Shown here: positions 37,458 through 44,656 of the stretch, in pieces | Layout of the letters: the number at the start of each line of letters is the position of its first letter | How positions within the stretch are numbered: position 1 is the first letter of the stretch | Assembly (NCBI RefSeq): GCF_023502145.1 | Contig: NZ_JAMFLI010000006.1 | Span: 62,001 to 126,000 of the forward strand | Direction of reading: 5' to 3' | From: Craterilacuibacter sp. RT1T | GTDB taxonomy: Bacteria; Pseudomonadota; Gammaproteobacteria; Burkholderiales; Chromobacteriaceae | Length of the DNA stretch: 64,000 nt | Program-made: the position numbers and the translations under genes | Notes under the pieces: model-generated | What the model saw: the letters and a program-made list of their open reading frames with translations, nothing else | Told to the model about the DNA's origin: nothing | The model's database searches: none

Positions 37458-37874
37458 ATGCAAACTACAGTCAGGCAACACGGTAAAGCGTTACTCGTCC
37501 TGTCCTTGTTTGTACAGCTGGCAGCTTATGTGACGTCCGGTATGGCGCAGGCGCAAGAGCCGGAAAGCAGCATGACCACAATAAGCCCGGCAACAGACCT
37601 CAGCCTCCCGCCTGCCATCGCCATGGAGGACGAAAATACAAAACCGCCTATGATCTCAGCTACAGCGTTATCCGTCATCGGCGCGCCAGCCCTCGCCCCT
37701 TTACCCTCAAGCACCGCGCTCAGACTAAAGGAAAGCAATCCGCTCTGGGCTTGGCTCGCGCTGGATGGTGGCAATCGCCCCTCTTTCAAGCTGTATCAGG
37801 ACAAATCATCAAGACTGGCGCTAAACATCAATGGTAACGGCAGCATCCGCCTCAAATACAAGCTGGCCTGGTAG
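37458..37874 (+). CDS. hypothetical secreted protein between scpB and scpA
   Basis: About 138 residues, no recognised domain. It has a signal peptide (GKALLVLSLFVQLAAYVTSG, cleavage near AQA) and a Thr/Ser/Pro-rich middle, ending in SRLALNINGNGSIRLKYKL, a beta-strand-like tail suggestive of an outer membrane or surface protein. GGGAG precedes the ATG at 37458 by 7 bases. It converges on scpA, leaving only 3 bases between the stops. Confidence 0.6.
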   Translation: MQTTVRQHGKALLVLSLFVQLAAYVTSGMAQAQEPESSMTTISPATDLSLPPAIAMEDENTKPPMISATALSVIGAPALAPLPSSTALRLKESNPLWAWLALDGGNRPSFKLYQDKSSRLALNINGNGSIRLKYKLAW

Positions 37875-37877
37875 GCA

Positions 37878-38696
37878 TTACAGCACGGCAATACGTACAT
37901 AGATCGGAGCATAGGCCACATCTTGGCTCACCCGCACCATGCCCTCCTTGACCAGCTCCAAGAGGGCAATAAAGTTGACTACCAGATGCGCGACACCTTT
38001 ACCCGGCTCAAACAACTCTTCGAACGCCACATAATCGCGTCCGTCCAGATAACGCAAAATCCAGCTCATTTGCTCACGCACCGACAGCTCATCCTTCGCC
38101 ACCTGATGGCTGCGCTGGTTTTTGGCACGCGACAAAATAGTCAGCCAGGCTTGGCGCAAGTCCAGCGGGCTGACTTCAGGCAGGCGCTGCTCGGCGCCTT
38201 GCTCGATCAGGACTGCCAGCCAGGCAAAGTCGCGCTCGGCTTGCGGCAGCTTGTCCAAAGCCAGTCCGGCCAGCTTCATCTGCTCATACTCCAGCAGCCG
38301 CCGTGCCAGTTCCGCCCGCGGGTCACTCACCTCTCCGGCCTCGTCCACTTGCGGACGCGGCAACAATAAGCGCGACTTGATCTCGATCAGCAAGGCCGCC
38401 ATTAACAGATACTCGGCTGCCAACTCCAGCCGCTCGGCGCGCATCGCATCGATATAGCGCATGTACTGCGCGGTAATCGGCGCCATCGGAATATCCAGGA
38501 TATTCAGGTTCTGCTTGCGGATCAGGTACAAGAGCAAGTCCAGCGGACCTTCAAAACTCTCGAGAATGATTTTGAGCGCATCCGGCGGAATAAACAGATC
38601 AGCCGGCATTTCCAATACCGGCTGGCCGAAGACATGCGCCAAGGGTATGCCGGCGACAGTCCCGGCGGCATCAGGCGTTAAGCTGTGCTCAGTCAT
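37878..38696 (-). CDS. scpA: segregation and condensation protein A
   Basis: Kleisin that bridges SMC heads. 272 residues with the N-terminal FEGPLDLLLYLIRKQNLNILDIP signature and RLELAAEYLLMAALLIEIKSRLLLP, and the C-terminal winged helix. It precedes scpB on the same strand but an opposite-strand gene of about 640 bp space lies between. Confidence 0.93.
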   Translation of the reverse strand: MTEHSLTPDAAGTVAGIPLAHVFGQPVLEMPADLFIPPDALKIILESFEGPLDLLLYLIRKQNLNILDIPMAPITAQYMRYIDAMRAERLELAAEYLLMAALLIEIKSRLLLPRPQVDEAGEVSDPRAELARRLLEYEQMKLAGLALDKLPQAERDFAWLAVLIEQGAEQRLPEVSPLDLRQAWLTILSRAKNQRSHQVAKDELSVREQMSWILRYLDGRDYVAFEELFEPGKGVAHLVVNFIALLELVKEGMVRVSQDVAYAPIYVRIAVL

Positions 38697-38710
38697 GCTG
38701 TCCCATCAAT

Positions 38711-38736
38711 AAAAAACCCCGCGACCATACGCGGGG
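38711..38736 (-). terminator. terminator of trpS
   Basis: CCCCGCG at 38717-38723 pairs with CGCGGGG at 38730-38736; the minus-strand reading ends in six T's. It lies 24 bases beyond the trpS stop. Confidence 0.88.
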
Positions 38737-38759
38737 CTGTCGCGAACAGGCGGTGAGGC

Positions 38760-39959
38760 TCAATAACCCAGCCCCATCGCCTCGCGTACGTCCTTCATGG
38801 TGTCGTTCGCGATCTTGCGCGCGCGCTCGCAACCGTCGGCGACGATGGCCTTCACCAGCGTCGGATCGTCCAGATACTTTTGCGCACGCTCGAACATCGG
38901 CTGCTGCTCCTTGAGCACGCCTTCGATCACCGGCTGCTTGCAATCAAGACAACCGATGCCGGCACTGGTACACCCCTTGATGACCCACTCGCGGGTCGCT
39001 TCATCCGAATACACCTGATGCAGCTGCCACACCGGACACTTGGCCGGGTCACCCGGATCGGTGCGGCGCACGCGGGCCGGATCGGTCGGCATGGCACGCA
39101 CCTTCTTGGATACCGATTCCGGCGCCTCGCGCAGGGCGATGGTGTTGCCGTACGACTTGGACATCTTGTTGCCATCCAGACCCGGCATGCGGCTGGCCGC
39201 CGTCAGCAAGGCATCCGGCTCGGGCAGAATGACGCGACCTTTATTCTCGAGGAAGGCAAACAGGCGCTCGCGGTCCCCGATGGACAGGTTTTGCGTGTCG
39301 GCCAGCAAGGCGCGTGCCGCATCCAGTGCCTCGTCGTCGCCTTCTTGCTGGTAACGGGTGCGCATCTGCTGGTATAGCTTGCTCTTCTTGCTGCCCAGTT
39401 TCTTAATGGAAGCGATGGCCTTGTCTTCAAAGCCTGGCTCGCGCCCATACAAATGGTTAAAACGGCGCGCCATTTCACGCGTCAGTTCGACATGCGGCAC
39501 CTGGTCTTCGCCCACCGGCACGCGGTTGGCCTTGTACACCAGAATATCGGCCGCCTGCAGCAGCGGATAACCGAGGAAACCGTAAGTGGTCAGATCCTTG
39601 TGGCTGAGTTTCTCGATCTGATCCTTATAAGTCGGCACCCGCTCCAGCCAGCCCAACGGGCAGATCATGGACAGCGCCAGATGCAGCTCGGCGTGCTCCG
39701 GCACCTTGGACTGGATAAAAATGGTCGCCTGTGCCGGATCGACACCGGCAGCCAGCCAGTCGATCACCATATCCCACAGACTGCTTTCAATCACGCCTAC
39801 ATCGTCGTAATTGGTGGTCAGCGCATGCCAGTCGGCCACCATAAACAGACATTCGTGCTCACTTTGCAGCTGCACCCAGTTTTTGATAACGCCGTGATAA
39901 TGCCCAAGGTGTAGCCTTCCGGTTGGGCGCATGCCGGAGAGAACGCGATCTGCGAACAT
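38760..39959 (-). CDS. trpS: tryptophanyl-tRNA synthetase
   Basis: Class I synthetase, 399 residues. HIGH-type motif in MRPTGRLHLGHYHGV, KMSKS in GNKMSKSYGN, and Trp-site DWHALTT. The length and the CPVWQLHQVYSDEATREWV insertion, with Cys in GIGCLDCKQPV, mark the longer beta-proteobacterial form. ATG at 39959 with AGGA upstream is preferred to an in-frame TTG two codons earlier. Confidence 0.94.
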   Translation of the reverse strand: MFADRVLSGMRPTGRLHLGHYHGVIKNWVQLQSEHECLFMVADWHALTTNYDDVGVIESSLWDMVIDWLAAGVDPAQATIFIQSKVPEHAELHLALSMICPLGWLERVPTYKDQIEKLSHKDLTTYGFLGYPLLQAADILVYKANRVPVGEDQVPHVELTREMARRFNHLYGREPGFEDKAIASIKKLGSKKSKLYQQMRTRYQQEGDDEALDAARALLADTQNLSIGDRERLFAFLENKGRVILPEPDALLTAASRMPGLDGNKMSKSYGNTIALREAPESVSKKVRAMPTDPARVRRTDPGDPAKCPVWQLHQVYSDEATREWVIKGCTSAGIGCLDCKQPVIEGVLKEQQPMFERAQKYLDDPTLVKAIVADGCERARKIANDTMKDVREAMGLGY

Positions 39960-39981
39960 GAACAATCCTGGAAAAATAAAA

Positions 39982-40614
39982 TTACAAAATCAGATTGAGA
40001 AGATCATACACGATATTCATGAATGGCCTGAGTATGGGCGAGAGCAGGCCGGTAAATACCAGGCCCAGCAATATCCAGATACCGTAAGGCTCGATACGCG
40101 AGTATTTATAAGCCATGCCCGGCGGCAAAAAGCTTTCAACGATGCGACCGCCATCCAGCGGCAACAGCGGCATCAGGTTCAGCACCATCAGCACCACATT
40201 GATATTGATGCCGGCCTGACTCATCAGCATCAGCGGCTCGCTATACATGGAGTCGGTACTGATCGCCAGTTTGAACAGCAAGACCCAGCCCACCGCCATG
40301 GCCAGATTGGACAAGGGACCGGCTGCCGCAACCCAGCGCATACCGCCACGGACAGGCTTGAGGTTGCCGAAGTTGACCGGCACCGGCTTGGCCCAGCCGA
40401 ATATAAAGCCGCCGGCAATCAGCCCGACCAGCGGCAACAGGACGGTGCCGATCGGATCAATATGCTTGAGCGGATTCAAGGTCATCCGCCCCATCATAAA
40501 GGCCGTGGCATCGCCAAAGCGCTTGGCAACATAGGCATGCGCCGCCTCGTGCAAGGTAATGGCCAGAATGACCGGCAACGCATAAATCGCAATTTTCTGG
40601 ATGATATCGTCCAA
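39982..40614 (-). CDS. site-2-protease-like membrane metalloprotease (M50)
   Basis: About 210 residues, multi-spanning. The zinc motif HEAAH is in LAITLHEAAHAYVAKRFGD, with the second motif in PLDGGRIVESFLPPG. Related proteins are annotated as S2P/M50 peptidases but most lack known substrates. The best start is TTG at 40614, after AAGGGGGG, giving the family's usual (M)DDIIQKIAIYALPV N-terminus; a TTG further upstream has no ribosome site. Confidence 0.85.
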   Translation of the reverse strand: MDDIIQKIAIYALPVILAITLHEAAHAYVAKRFGDATAFMMGRMTLNPLKHIDPIGTVLLPLVGLIAGGFIFGWAKPVPVNFGNLKPVRGGMRWVAAAGPLSNLAMAVGWVLLFKLAISTDSMYSEPLMLMSQAGININVVLMVLNLMPLLPLDGGRIVESFLPPGMAYKYSRIEPYGIWILLGLVFTGLLSPILRPFMNIVYDLLNLIL

Positions 40615-40677
40615 GAGCCCCCCCCTTTTGTTCAGCAAATGGCCGCATTGCGCGGCCCGAATTCTATTATCTATCGG

Positions 40678-41298
40678 CTATAGCCCGAATGGCGCAACCG
40701 CGCCCTTACCCTGGCGAACCAGCGACACACCATCGGTCATGTCTATCACCGTCGTCGGCTCGGTGCCGCACCAACCGCCATCAATCACCAGATCGACCCG
40801 GTTTTCCAGCAATTCTCGAATCTCGTACGGGTCAACCAAGGGCTCGCCTTCCCCCGGCAGCATGAGCGTACACGACAAAATCGGCTCGTGCAGCGCCTCC
40901 AGCAAGGCAAGCGCCACTTGGTGATCCGGCACGCGCAAGCCTATGGTCGAGCGTTTGGGATGCAAAGTGCGGCGCGGCACTTCCTTGGTCGCCTGCAGAA
41001 TAAAGGTGTAGCTACCCGGCGTGGCACTTTTAAGCAGGCGGTACTGGCTATTGTCCACACGGGCATAATTGGCCAGCGCCGACAAATCGGCGCATACCAG
41101 CGTCAGGTGGTGTTTAAGGTCGATCTGGCGTATTTCCAGAATACGTTCCATCGCCCGCTTATTTCCCAAGGCGCAACCCAGCGCATAGCAGGAGTCGGTC
41201 GGATAGACGATCACCCCGCCCGCTTCGACAATCTTGGCCGCTTCGCGTATCAGCCGCGCCTGCGGGTTATCCGGATGGATGGTAAAAAATTGTGCCAT
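40678..41298 (-). CDS. Sua5/YciO/YrdC-family protein (YciO type)
   Basis: 206 residues of the YrdC fold that binds double-stranded RNA or threonylcarbamoyl-AMP in relatives. Key blocks: VYPTDSCYALGCALGN, KHHLTLVCADLSALANYA, SYTFILQATKEVP and STIGLRVPDH. Length and pattern match YciO rather than TsaC. It is followed upstream by the PHP phosphatase gene, the E. coli yciO-yciV pairing. Confidence 0.87.
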   Translation of the reverse strand: MAQFFTIHPDNPQARLIREAAKIVEAGGVIVYPTDSCYALGCALGNKRAMERILEIRQIDLKHHLTLVCADLSALANYARVDNSQYRLLKSATPGSYTFILQATKEVPRRTLHPKRSTIGLRVPDHQVALALLEALHEPILSCTLMLPGEGEPLVDPYEIRELLENRVDLVIDGGWCGTEPTTVIDMTDGVSLVRQGKGAVAPFGL

Positions 41299-41320
41299 AT
41301 CTATTTCCTCGCCCGGGACT

Positions 41321-42163
41321 TCAAGCGCCCCAGCCCTTTTCCCGCCATATTGGGCGGCATAAAGGCGGCAGTTCAGCCGTCAGCCCCACATCACGCCCCC
41401 CCTCGCCTGGCGCATGAAAATCGCTGCCGGCGCTGGCCAGCAAACCAAAACGGTCGGCCAGCAGGGTGTATTTGTGCATATCGTCCAGACTATGGCTACC
41501 GCTGGCGACCTCTATCGCCTCGCCGCCGGCATCCTTAAAGTCGAGTATCAACCGTTCGGTCAGTGTCCTGCCAAAATCATAGCGCCCCGGATGGGCAATC
41601 ACCGCTACGCCGCCTGCTGCCCTGATCCAGCCTACGGCATCGGCAAGACTGGCCCATTGGTGCGGCACATAGCCGGTTTTGCCGGCAGCCAGAAACTTGC
41701 GAAACACGGCCCTTATATCTTTTATATATCCGGCATTGACCATATAGCGGGCAAAATGCGCACGCCCTATCATTTCCGGGTTGGCCGCCAGCGCCATCGC
41801 ACCATCGAAAGTACCGGGCATGCCGGCCTTTTCCAGCTCATGCGCCATGGCGCGCGCGCGCTCGATGCGGCCATCGCGGATAGAGGCGAGCCCCGTCTCG
41901 AGCACGGCTTCACCCGGCGTAATGCCAAGCCCGACAATATGAATGGTATGTTTACCCCAGCTCACCGAAATTTCGACGCCACCGATCAGGGCGATGCCCA
42001 GTTCGCCAGCTGCTGCTGCCGCTTCGGCATAGCCGCGCGTGCAGTCGTGATCGGTCAGCGCCAGTAAAGTCGCGCCGCGACCGGCCGCACGCGTCACAAC
42101 TTCAGCAGGGCTCAAGGCACCGTCGGAAATGCTGGAGTGAAAATGCAGGTCTATGCTGGCCAT
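41321..42163 (-). CDS. PHP-domain 3',5'-nucleoside bisphosphate phosphatase/RNase AM (YciV/TrpH type)
   Basis: 280 residues. The PHP metal sites are present: DLHFHSSISDG, LTDHDCTRGY, GGVEISV, IAHPGRYDF and GSDFHAPGE. E. coli YciV removes 5' nucleotides from rRNAs and hydrolyses pAp; the same role is likely. An AGGAGG site sits 7 bases before the ATG. The start overlaps the stop of a 57-residue Cys-rich protein (TGATG). Confidence 0.87.
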   Translation of the reverse strand: MASIDLHFHSSISDGALSPAEVVTRAAGRGATLLALTDHDCTRGYAEAAAAAGELGIALIGGVEISVSWGKHTIHIVGLGITPGEAVLETGLASIRDGRIERARAMAHELEKAGMPGTFDGAMALAANPEMIGRAHFARYMVNAGYIKDIRAVFRKFLAAGKTGYVPHQWASLADAVGWIRAAGGVAVIAHPGRYDFGRTLTERLILDFKDAGGEAIEVASGSHSLDDMHKYTLLADRFGLLASAGSDFHAPGEGGRDVGLTAELPPLCRPIWREKGWGA

Positions 42164-42336
42164 CACGCACCCTCCTGGCGCGCGTGCCACGCAGCCAAGC
42201 GCATGCGGTAATCCGCCAGCTCTATTTGGTAGCTATCCCAAACACAAGGCTCGCAACCGCTACCGCAACACATATCGTCGCTGGGCGCTTGCGGAGCCTC
42301 GGGTTGCGGGTCGAAATCGTCGCCACTCTCAAGCAT
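42163..42336 (-). CDS. 57-residue Cys-rich oxidoreductase-like mini-protein
   Basis: A small frame not long enough for usual cut-offs. It encodes an acidic start (MLESGDDFDPQPEAPQ), then CCGSGCEPCVWDSYQIEL and ADYRMRLAAWHARQ. The CCGxGCxxCVWDxY pattern matches what I recall of the Oxidored-like N-terminal domain, whose function is unknown; the clustered Cys could bind metal. It overlaps the S4-domain gene by 8 bases and the PHP gene as TGATG, so it is translationally coupled to both. Confidence 0.78.
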   Translation of the reverse strand: MLESGDDFDPQPEAPQAPSDDMCCGSGCEPCVWDSYQIELADYRMRLAAWHARQEGA

Positions 42337-42550
42337 GGGCCGCTATCACGCGTATGGTGAAGCCCTCCCCGCTGACCACCTGCCCGGGGCGGATTTTGCA
42401 GGTTTTGCGCAACTCGACCGCACCATCGACACAAACCACACCCTCGGCCACCATCTGCTTGCCCATTCCGCCAGACTCGGCAATACCGCAAGTTTTCAGC
42501 AGATCGCACAAGGCAATATATTCATTGCGCAGCTCAAACACTTCATTCAT
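42329..42550 (-). CDS. small S4-domain RNA-binding protein (YbcJ-like)
   Basis: 73 residues forming a single S4 RNA-binding domain: YIALCDLLKTCGIAESGGMG then VCVDGAVELRKTCKIRPGQVV. E. coli YbcJ and relatives are of unknown cellular role. First gene of the overlapped set S4 protein, Cys-rich mini-protein, PHP phosphatase. Confidence 0.85.
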   Translation of the reverse strand: MNEVFELRNEYIALCDLLKTCGIAESGGMGKQMVAEGVVCVDGAVELRKTCKIRPGQVVSGEGFTIRVIAAHA

Positions 42551-42575
42551 TTCTTCACACCCATCTTGGACAGCC

Positions 42576-42652
42576 CTGTGCAGACCCTGTTAACAAACCA
42601 CACAAGACATTGAATTTATTAGCCTATTTACACCAGCCTGTTTTTTAGGCAG
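42576..42652. repeat. 77-bp intergenic repeat, copy A
   Basis: Shares ends and exact length with the copy at 43481-43557: starts CTGTGC, contains TGTTAACAAACC where the other has TGTGGACAAACC, and ends GCCTGTTTTTTAGGCAG. The middle is diverged. Confidence 0.5.
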
Positions 42653-42757
42653 TCCATCCTCTGTTTGTCCACGCCGCAACGGGACAGTACTGTGAACGGC
42701 CTGTGGACAAGAGCGGCAACACACTGATTTTATTAATAGAAGTCGCACTGCCTAAAT

Positions 42758-43306
42758 TTAAGGCACACATCCTGACGGCAATACCTCATCCAGTGCACGC
42801 AGCGCCTGCTCCAGCCGCTGTTCCCGAGTGCCATAGACCTCGACTATGCGCTCCGGCTGTGTTGCCAGTGCCTGACGGTATAAGCCCAGCAGCCAGTCGC
42901 GCTCATGCGGATGGCTACGCAAAGGATCAGCTTGCCAGGGAATATCCGGGCGGGCGAGCAGCGTCAAACCATAGCGGTAATTACGACACAAACGGTTTAT
43001 CGTCTCGCTGGCGCCGCCAAAAGCCACTTCAGCCCAAATACGACAGGTCAGCGCGCTCGTGTCGCACAACACGATATCCGCCTGCAGGGCAGCCCTGTCT
43101 TCATTGTGGCACTGGGCTAACGCAATCGCCTCGACATCGGCCAGCGACGGAAGATAGGGACGGCTGGCGTAATAGCTGCGCGCATACTCGTCAACACACG
43201 CCACACGCATGCCGGCGCGCTCAAGCCTGTCCGCCAACGCCAGCACCAGCGTGCTCTTGCCGCTGGACTCCGGCCCCAATACGGCAACGCGCAAAGAAAG
43301 CGGCAT
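42758..43306 (-). CDS. NadR-like AAA ATPase/nicotinamide ribose kinase-type protein
   Basis: About 182 residues, a compact P-loop kinase fold. Walker A is GPESSGKST (10-18), followed by VDEYARSYY and LCDTSALTC, the pattern of the ribosylnicotinamide kinase half of NadR. No adenylyltransferase or DNA-binding domain is present. It may phosphorylate nicotinamide riboside (inference). The ATG at 43306 starts the domain; upstream in-frame codons lie in intergenic DNA. Its stop codon falls inside a TGCCT/AGGCA palindrome. Confidence 0.75.
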   Translation of the reverse strand: MPLSLRVAVLGPESSGKSTLVLALADRLERAGMRVACVDEYARSYYASRPYLPSLADVEAIALAQCHNEDRAALQADIVLCDTSALTCRIWAEVAFGGASETINRLCRNYRYGLTLLARPDIPWQADPLRSHPHERDWLLGLYRQALATQPERIVEVYGTREQRLEQALRALDEVLPSGCVP

Positions 43307-43480
43307 GACATCAACAAAAGCGGTAAAGGGGAAGATTATACGGCGCAGAGCCTGGCATCGGGCAGTTTCTCGCAAAGGCGGGCGCCGAAGCGGTGTACAG
43401 ACCGCGAATAACAGAAGCAAAGCACGAACTTGTCAGCCACACGGGCAGATCCGAATTGCCCACATGCGCACAGAAAAACC

Positions 43481-43557
43481 CTGTGCGCACACTGTGGACA
43501 AACCAAGTAAAGGCATGAATAGAAATGGAAATCTTCACGCGCCTATTTTTTAGGCAG
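43481..43557. repeat. 77-bp intergenic repeat, copy B
   Basis: Second copy of the 42576-42652 element, same orientation and length. It ends in GCCTATTTTTTAGGCAG, a hairpin (GCCTA/TAGGC) that spans the asparaginase stop codon. Confidence 0.5.
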
Positions 43558-44551
43558 GGACAGTCATCTCTCCCGCCCAGTCCTGCTGCAAATAGGCCCG
43601 CCGCTGCGCCGCCGTCAAAGGCATGGAAGCCAATACCGTCAATTTGCCCAGCGCAGCCTCCGGCGTCATATCCAGCCCCGGCAAGGCACCGGCTTGTGCC
43701 AATGGCTGACTGGCAGCATACGCCCCCACCTCGACCGAGCCTTTTTGCACCTGGGTCAGGTTCAGCACCGGCAAACCGCGCGCGCTCGCTGAAGCGACGC
43801 CAGCCAGCAGCGCAGCCTCTGCCGGCGCATTGCCATTACCGTAACTCATCAGTACCGCGCCATGATGCGCCCCTTGCAATAAAGCACCAAAGCTGGCGGC
43901 TGCCGCGCCCGGCATCAGCATCAGCGGCAGGATATTGACTTGCTCATCCAGATGCTGCGCATGAAAATTGCCCTGTGCCTGACGCCACAGTGCGCGCTGC
44001 CATTGAATATGGATACCGAACTGCGCCAGCGGCGCGGCATTCGGGCTGGCAAAACCGGCAAAACTGGCTGCATCGACCTTGCGCGCCCGGCAACCGCGTA
44101 GCAGCACGCGATCGAATGCCAGCACAACCTCATGCAAGTCTTCCTGGCAAGCCGCCTCAAAGGCATCGGCCAGATTGCCCCAGCCATCGCTTCGGGCATG
44201 CACCAAGGGCAATTGCGAGCCGGTGATGACCACCGGTTTGGCCAGCCCCTGCAGGGCAAAAGCCAGCACACTGGCGGTGTAAGCCATGGTGTCGGTGCCG
44301 TGGATAATCACAAAACCATCGCAAGCATGGTAATGACTGGCAATATCGCCGATCAGACTATTCCAGTTGGCCAGCGTGATCGCCGAGGAGTCTATCAGCT
44401 GCGGATACTCGATCAGCTCAAAGTCCAACTGCTCACTGCGAAAGCGTTCCAGCAGGCGTGGCAATAGTCCCGACACGGGTGCAAGACCCGCAGGCGTATG
44501 ATCCATGCCGATGGTGCCACCGCTATAGAGGACAAGAATGCGCTTGGACAT
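43550..44551 (-). CDS. L-asparaginase (type I-like)
   Basis: Hydrolyses L-asparagine to aspartate and ammonia. 333 residues without a signal peptide, so cytoplasmic. The first catalytic Thr is in LVLYSGGTIGM (T13) and the second in FVIIHGTDTMAYTAS; VITGSQLPL is also present. Relatives are annotated ansA/ansB; the cytoplasmic low-affinity type fits best. Confidence 0.88.
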   Translation of the reverse strand: MSKRILVLYSGGTIGMDHTPAGLAPVSGLLPRLLERFRSEQLDFELIEYPQLIDSSAITLANWNSLIGDIASHYHACDGFVIIHGTDTMAYTASVLAFALQGLAKPVVITGSQLPLVHARSDGWGNLADAFEAACQEDLHEVVLAFDRVLLRGCRARKVDAASFAGFASPNAAPLAQFGIHIQWQRALWRQAQGNFHAQHLDEQVNILPLMLMPGAAAASFGALLQGAHHGAVLMSYGNGNAPAEAALLAGVASASARGLPVLNLTQVQKGSVEVGAYAASQPLAQAGALPGLDMTPEAALGKLTVLASMPLTAAQRRAYLQQDWAGEMTVPA

Positions 44552-44590
44552 GGTATTTCCCAGAAATAATGAACAGACAAAATCTTAAAA

Positions 44591-44621
44591 CAAAAGGCGT
44601 CCCCACCGAAGGGGACGCCTT
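44591..44621 (-). terminator. terminator of the Na+-dependent transporter gene
   Basis: An 11-bp perfect stem, AAGGCGTCCCC at 44594-44604 with GGGGACGCCTT at 44611-44621; the minus-strand reading continues as TTGTTTT. It lies 36 bases past the stop at 44657. Confidence 0.85.
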
Positions 44622-44656
44622 GTCCGTGCATGCCAAAGCCTTGGCCTCAGCCGCCT

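Noticed and set aside
42560-43510. Replication origin
   Set aside because: DnaA-like nonamers are imperfect and there is no dnaA, dnaN, gidA or AT-rich unwinding region nearby.
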